Shown piece after piece: positions 11,070 to 19,237 of a DNA stretch of 64,000 nucleotides. Within the stretch, counting starts at the first letter, position 1. Every line of letters starts with the position of its first letter. Origin of the DNA: Thermophilibacter mediterraneus (GTDB lineage: Bacteria; Actinomycetota; Coriobacteriia; Coriobacteriales; Atopobiaceae); NCBI RefSeq assembly GCF_900119385.1, contig NZ_FPKO01000008.1:350382-414381 (forward strand), read 5' to 3'. The notes beneath the pieces are model-generated. The model did not search any database. It was given only the letters and a program-made list of their open reading frames with translations, and was not told where the DNA came from. The position numbers and the translations under genes were made by a program.

Positions 11070-11097
11070 GCCCTCCCCCGCTGCCGCGGGGGAGGGC
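11070..11097. terminator. Strong hairpin after the sugar ABC operon
   Basis: GCCCTCCCCCGC and its exact complement GCGGGGGAGGGC enclose a 4-base loop, a 12-bp GC-only stem 31 bases beyond the permease stop. No U-tract follows on either strand, so it may protect mRNA ends or act in a factor-dependent way. Confidence 0.55.
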
Positions 11098-11127
11098 GGG
11101 AGGATGCGACGCCGGGGCCGGGGCGCG

Positions 11128-12171
11128 CTACGCGCGGCGGCGACGGCTCGCGAGGAACTCCTTGATCTGGGGCCCCGCCACCTGGATCATGATGACCACG
11201 ATCAGGATGATGCCCTTGATGGTGTCCTGGATGAGCGAGTCCATCTTGAGCGCGATGATGATCTTGTCGATGACGTCGTAGGACAGGGCGCCGAAGAGCA
11301 CGCCGACCATGCGCCCGCGCCCGCCGCTCATGCTGATGCCGCCGAGCACCACCGAGGCGATGGCGTACATCTCGTAGCTCGATCCGGTCGTCGCGGGGTC
11401 GGCGGAGGCGTTCATCGCGACCCACAGGAACGCGGAGAGGCCCACGAGCGCGCCGGCGATCGTGAAGACGAGGGTCTTCATGAGCGGGACGCTGATTCCG
11501 GCGAGGTGCGCCGCCCTGGCGTTGGAGCCCACCGCGTAGATCTTCTTTCCGAACTTGGTCGAGGTGCAGAGGAAGACGAAGGCCACGACCGCGAGCACCA
11601 TGACGATGCCGACGATCGGCACGCCCGCCACGCGCGCGTTGCCGAAGGTGTAGAGCGCGTCGTAGGCGTCGAGCTCGTTGGACATGCGGTACACGGAGCT
11701 CCCGTTGCCGATGAGCTCGCCGGGGAGGTGCTGGCAGGCGTACTGCGCGACCGAGCGGTAGATGAGCATCGTCGCGAGGGTCACGATGAACGCGGGCATC
11801 TGCACCACGCCCACGAGCAGGCCGTTCACGAGGCCGCACGCGGCGCCGAACACCAGGGCGAACAGCAGCGTGAGCGGGATGGAGCCGGTCACGTTGAACA
11901 CCACGACCGAGAAGCCCGCCACGAGCGCGAGCATCGACCCCACCGACAGGTCGATCTCGCCGGTGAGGCAGACGATGCCCATGCCGATGGCGATCGTGCC
12001 GATGACCGCGCTGTGGCGCAGGACGTTCATGGCCGCGTTGAGCGTGAGCCCGCCGTTGGCGATGGCGTACACGATGAGGATCGCGAGGAAGACGAGCACG
12101 AAGCTGTACCGCTTCACGAGCCCGAGCGCGCCCGCGAGGCCCGCCCTCTTTGTCGTCGCGTTATCGTTCAC
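11128..12171 (-). CDS. Carbohydrate ABC transporter permease (RbsC/BPD_transp_2 type)
   Basis: A 347-residue polytopic membrane protein with about eight to ten hydrophobic segments. It carries the loop with SVGSMLALVAG and the later VLGGISMSGGRG, typical of ribose/galactose/inositol-class permeases. It forms the channel for the ATPase and binding protein encoded upstream. Two GTG starts are possible. The one at 12171 has GAGGTG seven bases upstream and is used here; the one at 12186 overlaps the ATPase stop (GTGA). It is the last gene of the operon. The transported sugar cannot be read from the sequence. Confidence 0.9.
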   Translation of the reverse strand: MNDNATTKRAGLAGALGLVKRYSFVLVFLAILIVYAIANGGLTLNAAMNVLRHSAVIGTIAIGMGIVCLTGEIDLSVGSMLALVAGFSVVVFNVTGSIPLTLLFALVFGAACGLVNGLLVGVVQMPAFIVTLATMLIYRSVAQYACQHLPGELIGNGSSVYRMSNELDAYDALYTFGNARVAGVPIVGIVMVLAVVAFVFLCTSTKFGKKIYAVGSNARAAHLAGISVPLMKTLVFTIAGALVGLSAFLWVAMNASADPATTGSSYEMYAIASVVLGGISMSGGRGRMVGVLFGALSYDVIDKIIIALKMDSLIQDTIKGIILIVVIMIQVAGPQIKEFLASRRRRA

Positions 12172-12182
12172 GATTATGCACC

Positions 12183-13694
12183 TCACTCATTCGTCTCGAC
12201 CGGGAGGTCGTCGGCTACGGAATTCGTCGAGTAGAGCATGACGGTCTGCTCGTCGATCTCGTCGTGCTCCAGGCGCTTCACGATGCGCCCCTCGTAGAGC
12301 ACGTAGCAGACGTCCGCGACCTCGCGCAGCTCCGGGATCTCGAGCGTGTTGATGACCACGGTCTTGCCCTGGCGCGCGAGCTCGAGGATCAGATGGTAGA
12401 TCTCGGCCTTTGCGCCCACGTCGATGCCCTGCGTGGGGTTGTCGAGGAGCAGCAGCTCGGCCTCGGTGTTGAGCCAGCGCGCCATGAAGACCTTCTGCTG
12501 GTTGCCGCCCGAGAGCGACAGCACGCTGTCGGAGCTCGAGTTGGCCTTGATGCTGAGCAGCCTCTGGTAGCGCTCGAAGCGCTCCTGCTCGGCGGCCCCG
12601 TTGATGACGGGGCGCCTCGCCGAGAGCACGTGCTCGGAGAGGTACATGTTCTCGAGCAGCGACATGTCCGGCACGACCGAGTTCTCCTTGCGGTCGGACG
12701 GCAGCATCGCGACGCCCGCCTTCATGGCCTCGTGGATCGAGCCGCCCGAGAGCCTCCTGCCGAACACCTCGACCGAGCCGGACGTGGGGCGCGTCAGCCC
12801 GAAGAGGCACTGCATGAGCTCCGTGCTGCCGCAGCCCATGAGGCCCGTGAGGCCGATGACCTGGCCGCGCCTGACCTCCATGGAGACGTCCGAGAAGCCC
12901 GGGCCGCTGAGGTGGTCGAGCAAGAGCACGCGCTCCCCCGTCTCGCGGGGCTCCCAGGCGCCGCGCTCCGAGATGGCGGCGCCGACCATCATGCCGGTGA
13001 CCTCGCGCGGCGTGGTGTCGGCGATCTTTCCCTCGGCCACGAACGAGCCGTTGCGCAGCACCGTGTACGTGTCGCAGAGCTCGAAGACCTCGGGCATCTT
13101 GTGGGAGATGAAGATGAACGAGGTGCCCTGGTCGCGCAGGGCGCGGACGATCCGGAACAGGTGCTCGACCTCGGCGGTGTTGAGCGCCGTGGTGGGCTCG
13201 TCGAGGATGAGCAGGCGCGCGTTGAAGAAGAGCGCGCGGCTGATCTCGAGGAGCTGCTTCTGGCTCTGCTTGAGGTCGGCGACGAGCGCGGTGGGGTCGA
13301 TGTCGACGCCCAGCCGGTCGAAGAGGTCGCGCGCCTTCTCGATCATGCTCCGCTTCCTGAGCGAGAAGAGCGGTCCGGTCTCCTCCTGCCCCAGGAAGAT
13401 GTTCTCGTACGCGAGAAGGTCGTTGAAGAGGTTGAGCTCCTGGTGGACGAAGGCGATGCCCGCCCTCTCGACCGCCTTGATCGAGGCGCCGGTGATGTCG
13501 CGCCCGTCGAAGGTGACGGTGCCGGCGTCGGCCGCGTACGAGCCGGTGAGGATGTTCATGAGGGTGGACTTGCCGGCGCCGTTCTCGCCCAGGAGGGCGT
13601 GAACCTCGCCGCGCGCCACGTGGAGGTCGACGCCGCTCAGGACGGGAACGCCGCTGAACGACTTGCGGATGCCGCTCATGGTGAGAAGGTCCAT
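12183..13694 (-). CDS. Sugar ABC transporter ATP-binding protein (RbsA/MglA type)
   Basis: A 503-residue protein with two fused ABC domains, the standard layout for ribose/galactose-class importers. Domain 1 has Walker A GENGAGKST at 36-44 and LILDEPTTAL. Domain 2 has the usual degenerate Walker A (GLMGCGST, no Lys), the signature LSGGNQQK, and LLLLDNPTQGIDVGAK. Domain 1 is therefore expected to do most of the hydrolysis, as in RbsA. The ATG at 13694 is preceded by GGAAGGAG. It lies downstream of the binding-protein gene, separated by two strong hairpins, and overlaps the permease region. Confidence 0.95.
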   Translation of the reverse strand: MDLLTMSGIRKSFSGVPVLSGVDLHVARGEVHALLGENGAGKSTLMNILTGSYAADAGTVTFDGRDITGASIKAVERAGIAFVHQELNLFNDLLAYENIFLGQEETGPLFSLRKRSMIEKARDLFDRLGVDIDPTALVADLKQSQKQLLEISRALFFNARLLILDEPTTALNTAEVEHLFRIVRALRDQGTSFIFISHKMPEVFELCDTYTVLRNGSFVAEGKIADTTPREVTGMMVGAAISERGAWEPRETGERVLLLDHLSGPGFSDVSMEVRRGQVIGLTGLMGCGSTELMQCLFGLTRPTSGSVEVFGRRLSGGSIHEAMKAGVAMLPSDRKENSVVPDMSLLENMYLSEHVLSARRPVINGAAEQERFERYQRLLSIKANSSSDSVLSLSGGNQQKVFMARWLNTEAELLLLDNPTQGIDVGAKAEIYHLILELARQGKTVVINTLEIPELREVADVCYVLYEGRIVKRLEHDEIDEQTVMLYSTNSVADDLPVETNE

Positions 13695-13758
13695 AGCGCT
13701 CCTTCCGTGCCGTTGTCGGGCCCAGCCGCGCGGCGGGCATCCTGCCGCGCGGGGTGCG

Positions 13759-13839
13759 TATGCGCTTGCCAGACGCAGCACGGGTCTGGCAAGCGCATAG
13801 GAGGGGCGCCCGAGCGCGTGCTGCGGCGCTCGGGCGCCC
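13759..13839 (-). promoter_or_regulatory. Twin hairpins between binding-protein and ATPase genes
   Basis: The first hairpin has a perfect 15-bp stem (13759-13773 with 13785-13799, TATGCGCTTGCCAGA). The second has a 14-bp stem (13804-13817 with 13826-13839, GGGCGCCCGAGCGC). Neither has a clear U-tract. Such structures after binding-protein genes commonly protect that transcript and reduce expression of the membrane components, giving excess binding protein. That role is inferred here. Confidence 0.65.
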
Positions 13840-13854
13840 TGCCTGCCTACTCGA

Positions 13855-14961
13855 TCACTCGAAGCCCACGTAGTCGGCAACGTTGTCGGACGTGACGTTC
13901 TCGCAGGCGATGACGTGGTCCTGGGTGACCTCCTCGCCGTCGAGGTAGTCGACCATGTCCTGGATGGCGGTCTGGATCATGGACGGCGAGTAGGTGACGG
14001 ACATGACGCCGCCGAGGTTGGAGACGATGTCCTGGTAGGACTCGCCGCCGATGACGTCGTAGTACTCCTGCAGGCCGCCGCAGCCGGTGATGAACGGCTT
14101 GGTGGCGTAGAAGGCCTCCTTGGCGGAGTCGGAGATGCCGCCGCCGTTGAGGGCCTCGAGGATGCCCATGGCGAGCTCGTCGTCCTCGGCGTACCACCAC
14201 TTGATCTGCGCGTTCGCCTCGTCGCCGAGCAGCGCCTCGAAGGCGGCCTTGGTGTCGGAGCGGCTCCAGTTCATGGCGCCGGACTTGGTGATGGCGGAGT
14301 CGATCTGCTCCTGGGTCCACTTGGACTCCTCGGGGACGGTCTCGCCGTCGAACTCGAGGTTGCCGAGCAGGTACTCGGTGAAGCCGTTGTCGCGCAGGGT
14401 GGTCACCGACGAGGTGTCGCCCTGGTAGATGTAGACGGGGTCGCCCGGCTTCATGCCGTTGGCGACGAAGTACGCGGCGGAGCCGGCGCCGATGCCCTCG
14501 TTGTCGCCCTTGACGTTGGCGACGGCGGAGTCCTGGACGGCCTCGATGATGCGGTCGAACGCGACGTAGGGCACGCCCGCGTCGACGATCTGCTGGATGG
14601 CGGACTGGACGGTGTCGTCGAGCGGCTGGATGACGATGCCCGCGACGTCGGAGAGGTCGCCGGCGAGGATGTCCTCGACCTGGGCGATCTGGTCGGCGGC
14701 CGCGCCGGCGGTCTGGAGCTCGGCGGTGTAGGTGCCCGCCTCGTTGACCTCGTCGACCTTCTCCTGGGCGAAGACGCCGACCTGGCCCGTCCAGCCGTGG
14801 TCGGGCGACGCGGTCAGCACGTAGATGTGCTTGCCGCCGGCCTCGGTGGTGGCGTCGTCGGCAGCGGGCTCCTGGGTGCCGGAGTCGCAGCCGGCGAGAA
14901 AGACGCTGAGCAGCGTGGCGCTCGAACCGGCGAGGAACGTACGACGCGAGATGGTGCTCAT
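13855..14961 (-). CDS. Sugar ABC transporter substrate-binding lipoprotein
   Basis: A 368-residue periplasmic-binding-protein-type receptor (Peripla_BP_4 class) that captures a carbohydrate outside the cell for the adjacent permease and ATPase. The N-terminus MSTISRRTFLAG fits a twin-arginine (SRRxFL) signal, followed by a hydrophobic stretch and the lipobox LAGC with the lipidated Cys at about residue 25. The mature chain has the alternating Rossmann pattern, including GIVIQPLDD and the VPYVAFDR turn seen in ribose/galactose/xylose receptors. It precedes the ATPase, separated by twin hairpins. Confidence 0.9.
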   Translation of the reverse strand: MSTISRRTFLAGSSATLLSVFLAGCDSGTQEPAADDATTEAGGKHIYVLTASPDHGWTGQVGVFAQEKVDEVNEAGTYTAELQTAGAAADQIAQVEDILAGDLSDVAGIVIQPLDDTVQSAIQQIVDAGVPYVAFDRIIEAVQDSAVANVKGDNEGIGAGSAAYFVANGMKPGDPVYIYQGDTSSVTTLRDNGFTEYLLGNLEFDGETVPEESKWTQEQIDSAITKSGAMNWSRSDTKAAFEALLGDEANAQIKWWYAEDDELAMGILEALNGGGISDSAKEAFYATKPFITGCGGLQEYYDVIGGESYQDIVSNLGGVMSVTYSPSMIQTAIQDMVDYLDGEEVTQDHVIACENVTSDNVADYVGFE

Positions 14962-15098
14962 GATGGTTCCCTTCTCCTGTGCCTGTGCGGCAGCTATCCC
15001 TTCCCCACCCGTTCCCTCCCGGACGGGGCCTTTCCCTGTGGCGCGCGGGGCGGGGCGCCCCGGCCGTCGGCGCGCCCGACCGAGCGGGCGCGCGGGAG

Positions 15099-16019
15099 CT
15101 AGACGATGAACTGCTCCATGTAGCGCTTGGCGAGCTCGACGCCCTTGATCAGGTGCTCGCGGCTGTCCTCGAAGAAGCGGTCCTCGATCTCGAGGCAGCA
15201 GTCGCCGTCATAGCCGACCATGGAGAGCTGCGCGACGAACTCCGCCCAGTCGACGTCCCCGTAGCCCGGGATCTTGGGGTCCATGATGTCGAGCGGGTAG
15301 GCCATGACGCCGCGGCGGGCGAGCTGCTCGGGCTTGAGCTTGATGTCCTTGAGGTGCACGTGGTAGATCCTGTCGGCGAACTCCCTGATGGCGGCGGAGC
15401 AGTCGACCATCTGCCAGACGAAGTGGCTCGGGTCGAGCGCAAGTCCCAGGCTCCTGCTCGGCAGGACCTCGAAGACGCGCTCCCAGTTGGCGGGCGTGGT
15501 CATGATGTTCTGGCCGCCGGGCCAGTTGGACGCGTCGAAGAGCATCGGGCAGTTCTCGATGCACACGAGCACGCCCTCAGCCTCGGCCACCTCGAGGATG
15601 GGGTTCCAGACCTCCGGGACGATCTCGAGGTTCTCCTCGAGGGTCATGTCCGTCACGCGGCCGATGAAGGTGGTGACCTTGGGCACGCCGAGCCTGGCCG
15701 CGGCGCGGATGGTGGCGACGAGGTGGTCGTTGAAGGTCCGGCGACGCTCGAGGTCGGGGTCGAGGTTGTTGGGGTAGTAGGCGAGGGCGCAGATCTCCAC
15801 GTTCTTCTCGGCGGCATAGTCGAGCACGTGACGGGCGTAGGCCTCGTCCTCGAGCACGCGCTCGGTCTCGATGTGGGTCACCCCACCGTACTTGCGCTCC
15901 GCCTTGCCCCGGGGCCAGCAGGCCACCTCGACGCACTCGATGCCCATGCGGGCGACCTCGTCGATCATCTCCTCGTAGGTCCAGCCGTCGAGCAGCGACG
16001 TGATGAATCCCATCTTCAT
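15099..16019 (-). CDS. Sugar phosphate isomerase/epimerase (IolE-like TIM barrel)
   Basis: A 306-residue xylose-isomerase-like TIM-barrel protein. Likely metal ligands lie in ENCPMLFD, ALDPSHFVWQ, YHVHLKD and the late CCLEIED segment. Family members isomerise, epimerise or dehydrate sugars and inositols. It follows the oxidoreductase gene with a short gap and precedes the binding-protein gene, so it probably acts on the imported sugar after the oxidoreductase step. The exact reaction is not determined; an IolE-type dehydratase or a 3-keto-sugar isomerase would both fit. Confidence 0.8.
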   Translation of the reverse strand: MKMGFITSLLDGWTYEEMIDEVARMGIECVEVACWPRGKAERKYGGVTHIETERVLEDEAYARHVLDYAAEKNVEICALAYYPNNLDPDLERRRTFNDHLVATIRAAARLGVPKVTTFIGRVTDMTLEENLEIVPEVWNPILEVAEAEGVLVCIENCPMLFDASNWPGGQNIMTTPANWERVFEVLPSRSLGLALDPSHFVWQMVDCSAAIREFADRIYHVHLKDIKLKPEQLARRGVMAYPLDIMDPKIPGYGDVDWAEFVAQLSMVGYDGDCCLEIEDRFFEDSREHLIKGVELAKRYMEQFIV

Positions 16020-16052
16020 GGTCTTGCTCCTTGTCTCTTGCGGCGGCAGGGC

Positions 16053-17093
16053 CTAGTCCTGCGTGATCTGAATCGTCGTTCCCGTCTTGCTGGACTCCAC
16101 GCTGGCAAAGACCGCGCGCATGGCGGCGAGCACGCTCTCGCCGGAGACCGCTGGCTCGACATCGCACTCGAGGCAGTCGACGAACGCGTCGATCACGCCC
16201 GAGGCGGTCTGGTTGTCGTTGGTCTGGATGGCCTCGACGTCGTAGTACTCGGTCTCGCCGCACTTGAGGTCGACCTCGATCGAGTGGGCCGGGTCGGCGT
16301 AGATGCGCATGATGCCCTTGGTGCCGTAGAGGACCGTGGAGTTGTCCTCGGGGCCGTAGTAGGTCCAGCTCGCGGTCATGGTGCCCATGGCGCCGCCGTC
16401 CATCGTGTAGATGACCAGGGCGTTGTCGTCGACGCCCACGAGGTTGCCCTCGGCGTCGCGCTTGTCAAGCGTGGCAACCCTGGCCGTGGCGGAGACGACC
16501 CTCTGGCCGATGAGCCACTGCACGAGGTCGGTCTTGTGAACACCGAGGTCGGCCATCGCGCCCATCGCGGCGCGCTTGGGGTCAAAGAACCAGCTCCCGG
16601 TGCCCGGGTCGACGCTCCAGGTCTCGGGCCCTCCGTGGCCAAAGGTGGTGCGGAAGGTGAGCACGTCGCCGATCTTGCCGGCGTCAAGAAGCTCCTTGGC
16701 GCGGACGTGCGCGCGGGCGAAGCGCTGGTTCTGGTCGATCATGAGCTTGAGGCCGGCCTCGCGCGCGGCGGCGACCATGGCCTCGCACTCCTCGATCGTG
16801 ATGGCCATGGGCTTCTCACACAGCACGTGCTTGCCGGCCTTGAGCGCGGCGATCGTGCTCTCGGCGTGCGTGGCGTTGGAGGTGCAGACACTCACGGCGT
16901 CGATCTTGGGGTCGGCGAGAAGATCCTCGAGGGTGTCGTAGGCACGGCAGCCGTGCTCGGCCGCAAGGGCGCGGGCGCGCTCGACGTTCACGTCAAAGAG
17001 GCCGACGAGCTGGGCGTTGGGGTTTGCCTCGTACTCGGGGATGTGGCGGACCTGGGCGATCTTGCCGCAGCCAATGATGCCGATCCTGACCAT
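16053..17093 (-). CDS. Gfo/Idh/MocA family oxidoreductase
   Basis: A 346-residue NAD(P)-dependent sugar or cyclitol dehydrogenase. The Rossmann motif GIIGCGKIAQVRH is at 4-16, the family CEKPMAIT lies in the mid N-terminal half, and the catalytic region holds DLGVHKTDLVQWL. The ATG at 17093 has a strong GAGGAGGT site. It is the first gene of the sugar operon and faces lacI across about 300 bases that include two operator-like palindromes. Together with the IolE-like gene it suggests oxidation and then rearrangement of an imported polyol or sugar. Confidence 0.88.
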   Translation of the reverse strand: MVRIGIIGCGKIAQVRHIPEYEANPNAQLVGLFDVNVERARALAAEHGCRAYDTLEDLLADPKIDAVSVCTSNATHAESTIAALKAGKHVLCEKPMAITIEECEAMVAAAREAGLKLMIDQNQRFARAHVRAKELLDAGKIGDVLTFRTTFGHGGPETWSVDPGTGSWFFDPKRAAMGAMADLGVHKTDLVQWLIGQRVVSATARVATLDKRDAEGNLVGVDDNALVIYTMDGGAMGTMTASWTYYGPEDNSTVLYGTKGIMRIYADPAHSIEVDLKCGETEYYDVEAIQTNDNQTASGVIDAFVDCLECDVEPAVSGESVLAAMRAVFASVESSKTGTTIQITQD

Positions 17094-17137
17094 TGCGACC
17101 TCCTCGTCTGGGGCGCCGGGCGCCCCGTCCCGCTGGC

Positions 17138-17152
17138 TGAAACGAGTTTTCA
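17138..17152. promoter_or_regulatory. Candidate LacI operator O1
   Basis: TGAAA-N5-TTTCA palindrome 45 bases before the oxidoreductase start. It matches the arms and spacing of the second palindrome at 17297-17311, supporting a shared regulator. It sits where repression of the sugar operon would be expected. Confidence 0.55.
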
Positions 17153-17295
17153 TTCGTAATGCCGCATATCTTTCAGCACCGATGCTATGAGGTTTTCATT
17201 CTTCGCGTCGCGGACATTCCCCGAACGTTAGGTTTTTACCGGTGAAATTGCATTTGCTACCGCTTGCCGACGTATGCTCGCACTCACCCGCTGTT

Positions 17296-17312
17296 ATGAA
17301 AGATTCTTTCAT
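17296..17312. promoter_or_regulatory. Candidate LacI operator O2
   Basis: ATGAAAGATTCTTTCAT is a perfect 17-base palindrome (8+1+8) about 95 bases upstream of lacI. It shares TGAAA-N5-TTTCA with the site at 17138. A TAATAT -10-like box for lacI follows at about 17352, so this site could give autoregulation. Confidence 0.6.
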
Positions 17313-17407
17313 TGAGGCTGTTTTAGGAACGCTTCGGCACGGCCCGTTCATAATATACTGATGAGAAGGACCGGCGGGAGCGCCCGCGAGCACGTGGAAG
17401 GGACCCC

Positions 17408-18430
17408 ATGGCCGTCAACAGAAGGGTCACCATCGCGCAGATCGCCGAGAGCGCCGGGGTCTCCCCCGCCACGGTGTCGCGCGCGCTCAACCATCCCGAG
17501 CTCGTCAACGACCGCACGCTCGGACGCATCAACTCAAGCATCCGCAACCTTGGCTACGGCGGCCCGGTCGATCAGTATCGCGAGGGGTCCCCGGACTGCC
17601 GCGGGCTCGTGGTGGTCAACCTCCCCTGGCTCGACAACCCCTTCTACAGCGAGATCGTCCACGGCGTGCGCGTGGCCGCGAACAACGCCGGCTACGACAC
17701 GCTCATCTCCTGGGACAACATCACCAACGAGACCGCCCGCTCGTTTTGCTCGATGCTGCGCCGCTGCGGCGCGAGCGGCGTCATCACCACCTCTCCCCTC
17801 TCGGCGAGGGCCATCCAGGCGGTCGAGGCCGTGGTGCCGCTCGTGCAGTGCGCGGAGAGCCGCCCGGACGTTGACGCGCCCTACGTCACCATCGACGACC
17901 ACCTGGCGGCGAGCAGGGCGACGGAGCACCTCATCTCCTGCGGGTGCAAGCGGCTCGCCATCGTGGCGGGCTCCAACGAGTTCAAGTTCTCGCGCGAGCG
18001 CCTCGAGGGGTTTCTCGACACCACGGCAAGAAGCGACGTGCGCGTGCTTCCCGGCTGGATCCTGCAGATCCCGGACAACAGCTACGCGCTCGCCTACTCC
18101 GCGCTCACGCACCTCTTTGACTCCGGCGAGGTCCCCGACGGCATCTTTGCCGTCTCGGACACCTTTGGCGCGGCGGTTGTTCGCGCGGCCCACACCACCG
18201 GCATAGAGATCCCGCGCGACCTCAAGGTCGTGGGCTTTGACAACGCCGAGCTCTCCACGATGCTCACGCCCACGCTCACCACGGTCAACCAGCCGCGCTA
18301 CCGCATGGGCTACTCCGCCTGCAGGATTCTCATCGACCTTCTCGCCGGAAACGAGCTGGGGTCGCGCTCGATGGTCCTCGAGACGGAGCTGATCGTTCGC
18401 GAGTCCACCGCGGGCGAGGCGGTCACCTAG
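17408..18430 (+). CDS. LacI family transcriptional regulator
   Basis: A 340-residue repressor with an N-terminal helix-turn-helix (TIAQIAESAGVSPATVSRALN, about 8-28), the hinge region, and a periplasmic-binding-protein-like effector domain. The effector domain includes PRDLKVVGFDNAELSTMLTPTLTTV, characteristic of LacI/GalR. The ATG at 17408 follows GGAAGGGA. It is divergent from the carbohydrate operon at 11128-17093, which it most likely controls in response to the sugar, and it may control itself. Its stop codon overlaps that of the convergent tetR gene in CTAG. Confidence 0.93.
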   Translation: MAVNRRVTIAQIAESAGVSPATVSRALNHPELVNDRTLGRINSSIRNLGYGGPVDQYREGSPDCRGLVVVNLPWLDNPFYSEIVHGVRVAANNAGYDTLISWDNITNETARSFCSMLRRCGASGVITTSPLSARAIQAVEAVVPLVQCAESRPDVDAPYVTIDDHLAASRATEHLISCGCKRLAIVAGSNEFKFSRERLEGFLDTTARSDVRVLPGWILQIPDNSYALAYSALTHLFDSGEVPDGIFAVSDTFGAAVVRAAHTTGIEIPRDLKVVGFDNAELSTMLTPTLTTVNQPRYRMGYSACRILIDLLAGNELGSRSMVLETELIVRESTAGEAVT

Positions 18431-19056
18431 GCGTCAGGGCCTGCCGCCGCGGTCGAGCCCGCGCCCGCAAACCTCTCCCGCCCTGCATTGGTCCCGATCC
18501 CGCAGAGCGCGAGGCCCAGGACGTCCTCAGCGGTCGCCCGCACGTCCACCCGCTCGAAGACCAGGAAGGCGCCCGCGACCGCCGCCGCGGCGAGGCGCGC
18601 GTTGACCTCGGGGCGCACGAGCCCCTCCGCCTTTGCGCGCTCGATCTGGGCCTCCAGCACGTCCACTATGCGCGCGAGGCGCGGCCCCTCGACCGGAGTG
18701 GAGCCGGCACCCGCCCCGGCAACGGCCAGCATGAGCGGGCCTCCCGGGCGGGTGGCCTCGGCGAGGGCGTCGAGCAGGCCGGCGATGGAGTCCGCTGCTG
18801 AGGGCGCCGTGGAGACGATCCTCTCGACGCTTGCCACCAGGTCGTCCACCGCGCGGTCGAGCACCGCGCGAACGAGCTCAGCGCGGTCGGAGAAGTAGTA
18901 GTAGAGCGAGCCCTTGGACATGCCGCAGCGGGCAGAGACCTCCGCCATCTGAAAGTCCGCCGAGCCGCGCTCCGCCATGAGGGAGGTCGCGGTCGCCATG
19001 ATCTTCTCGCGCGTGGCCGCGCTCTTGGGCGTTGCCGTGCCGGGCCTTGCCGCCAT
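18427..19056 (-). CDS. TetR family transcriptional regulator
   Basis: A 209-residue repressor. The N-terminal TetR DNA-binding helices include the recognition segment SARCGMSKGSLYYYFSDRAEL at about 43-63, followed by an alpha-helical Ala-rich ligand domain with no assignable ligand. The ATG at 19056 follows GGAGAAGG. It is divergent from two YhgE/Pip genes with about 180 bases between, containing a GTTCA-N7-TGAAC palindrome. Control of those membrane proteins is the obvious inference. It converges on lacI with stop codons overlapping. Confidence 0.92.
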   Translation of the reverse strand: MAARPGTATPKSAATREKIMATATSLMAERGSADFQMAEVSARCGMSKGSLYYYFSDRAELVRAVLDRAVDDLVASVERIVSTAPSAADSIAGLLDALAEATRPGGPLMLAVAGAGAGSTPVEGPRLARIVDVLEAQIERAKAEGLVRPEVNARLAAAAVAGAFLVFERVDVRATAEDVLGLALCGIGTNAGRERFAGAGSTAAAGPDA

Positions 19057-19123
19057 GTCCTTCTCCGTTCCCTCGTGCCGCGCCGCCAGGCGCCGTCGTG
19101 CCAACGCGTCAATCTTAGCATCT

Positions 19124-19140
19124 GTTCAGGTGTTTTGAAC
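19124..19140. promoter_or_regulatory. Candidate TetR operator
   Basis: GTTCA-N7-TGAAC, an interrupted 17-base palindrome in the divergent tetR/yhgE region. A promoter-like TTGGCT (19141-19146), 17 bases, TGAATA (19164-19169) begins right beside it for the plus-strand genes. Binding here would cover the -35. Confidence 0.5.
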
Positions 19141-19237
19141 TTGGCTCAAAATCATTGGACTCCTGAATAAAACTCGCCCCGCGGGGTACCTCTTGAGCCA
19201 TTGAACGCGTAACACGTCTCGCTCAAGGGAGCCTCTC

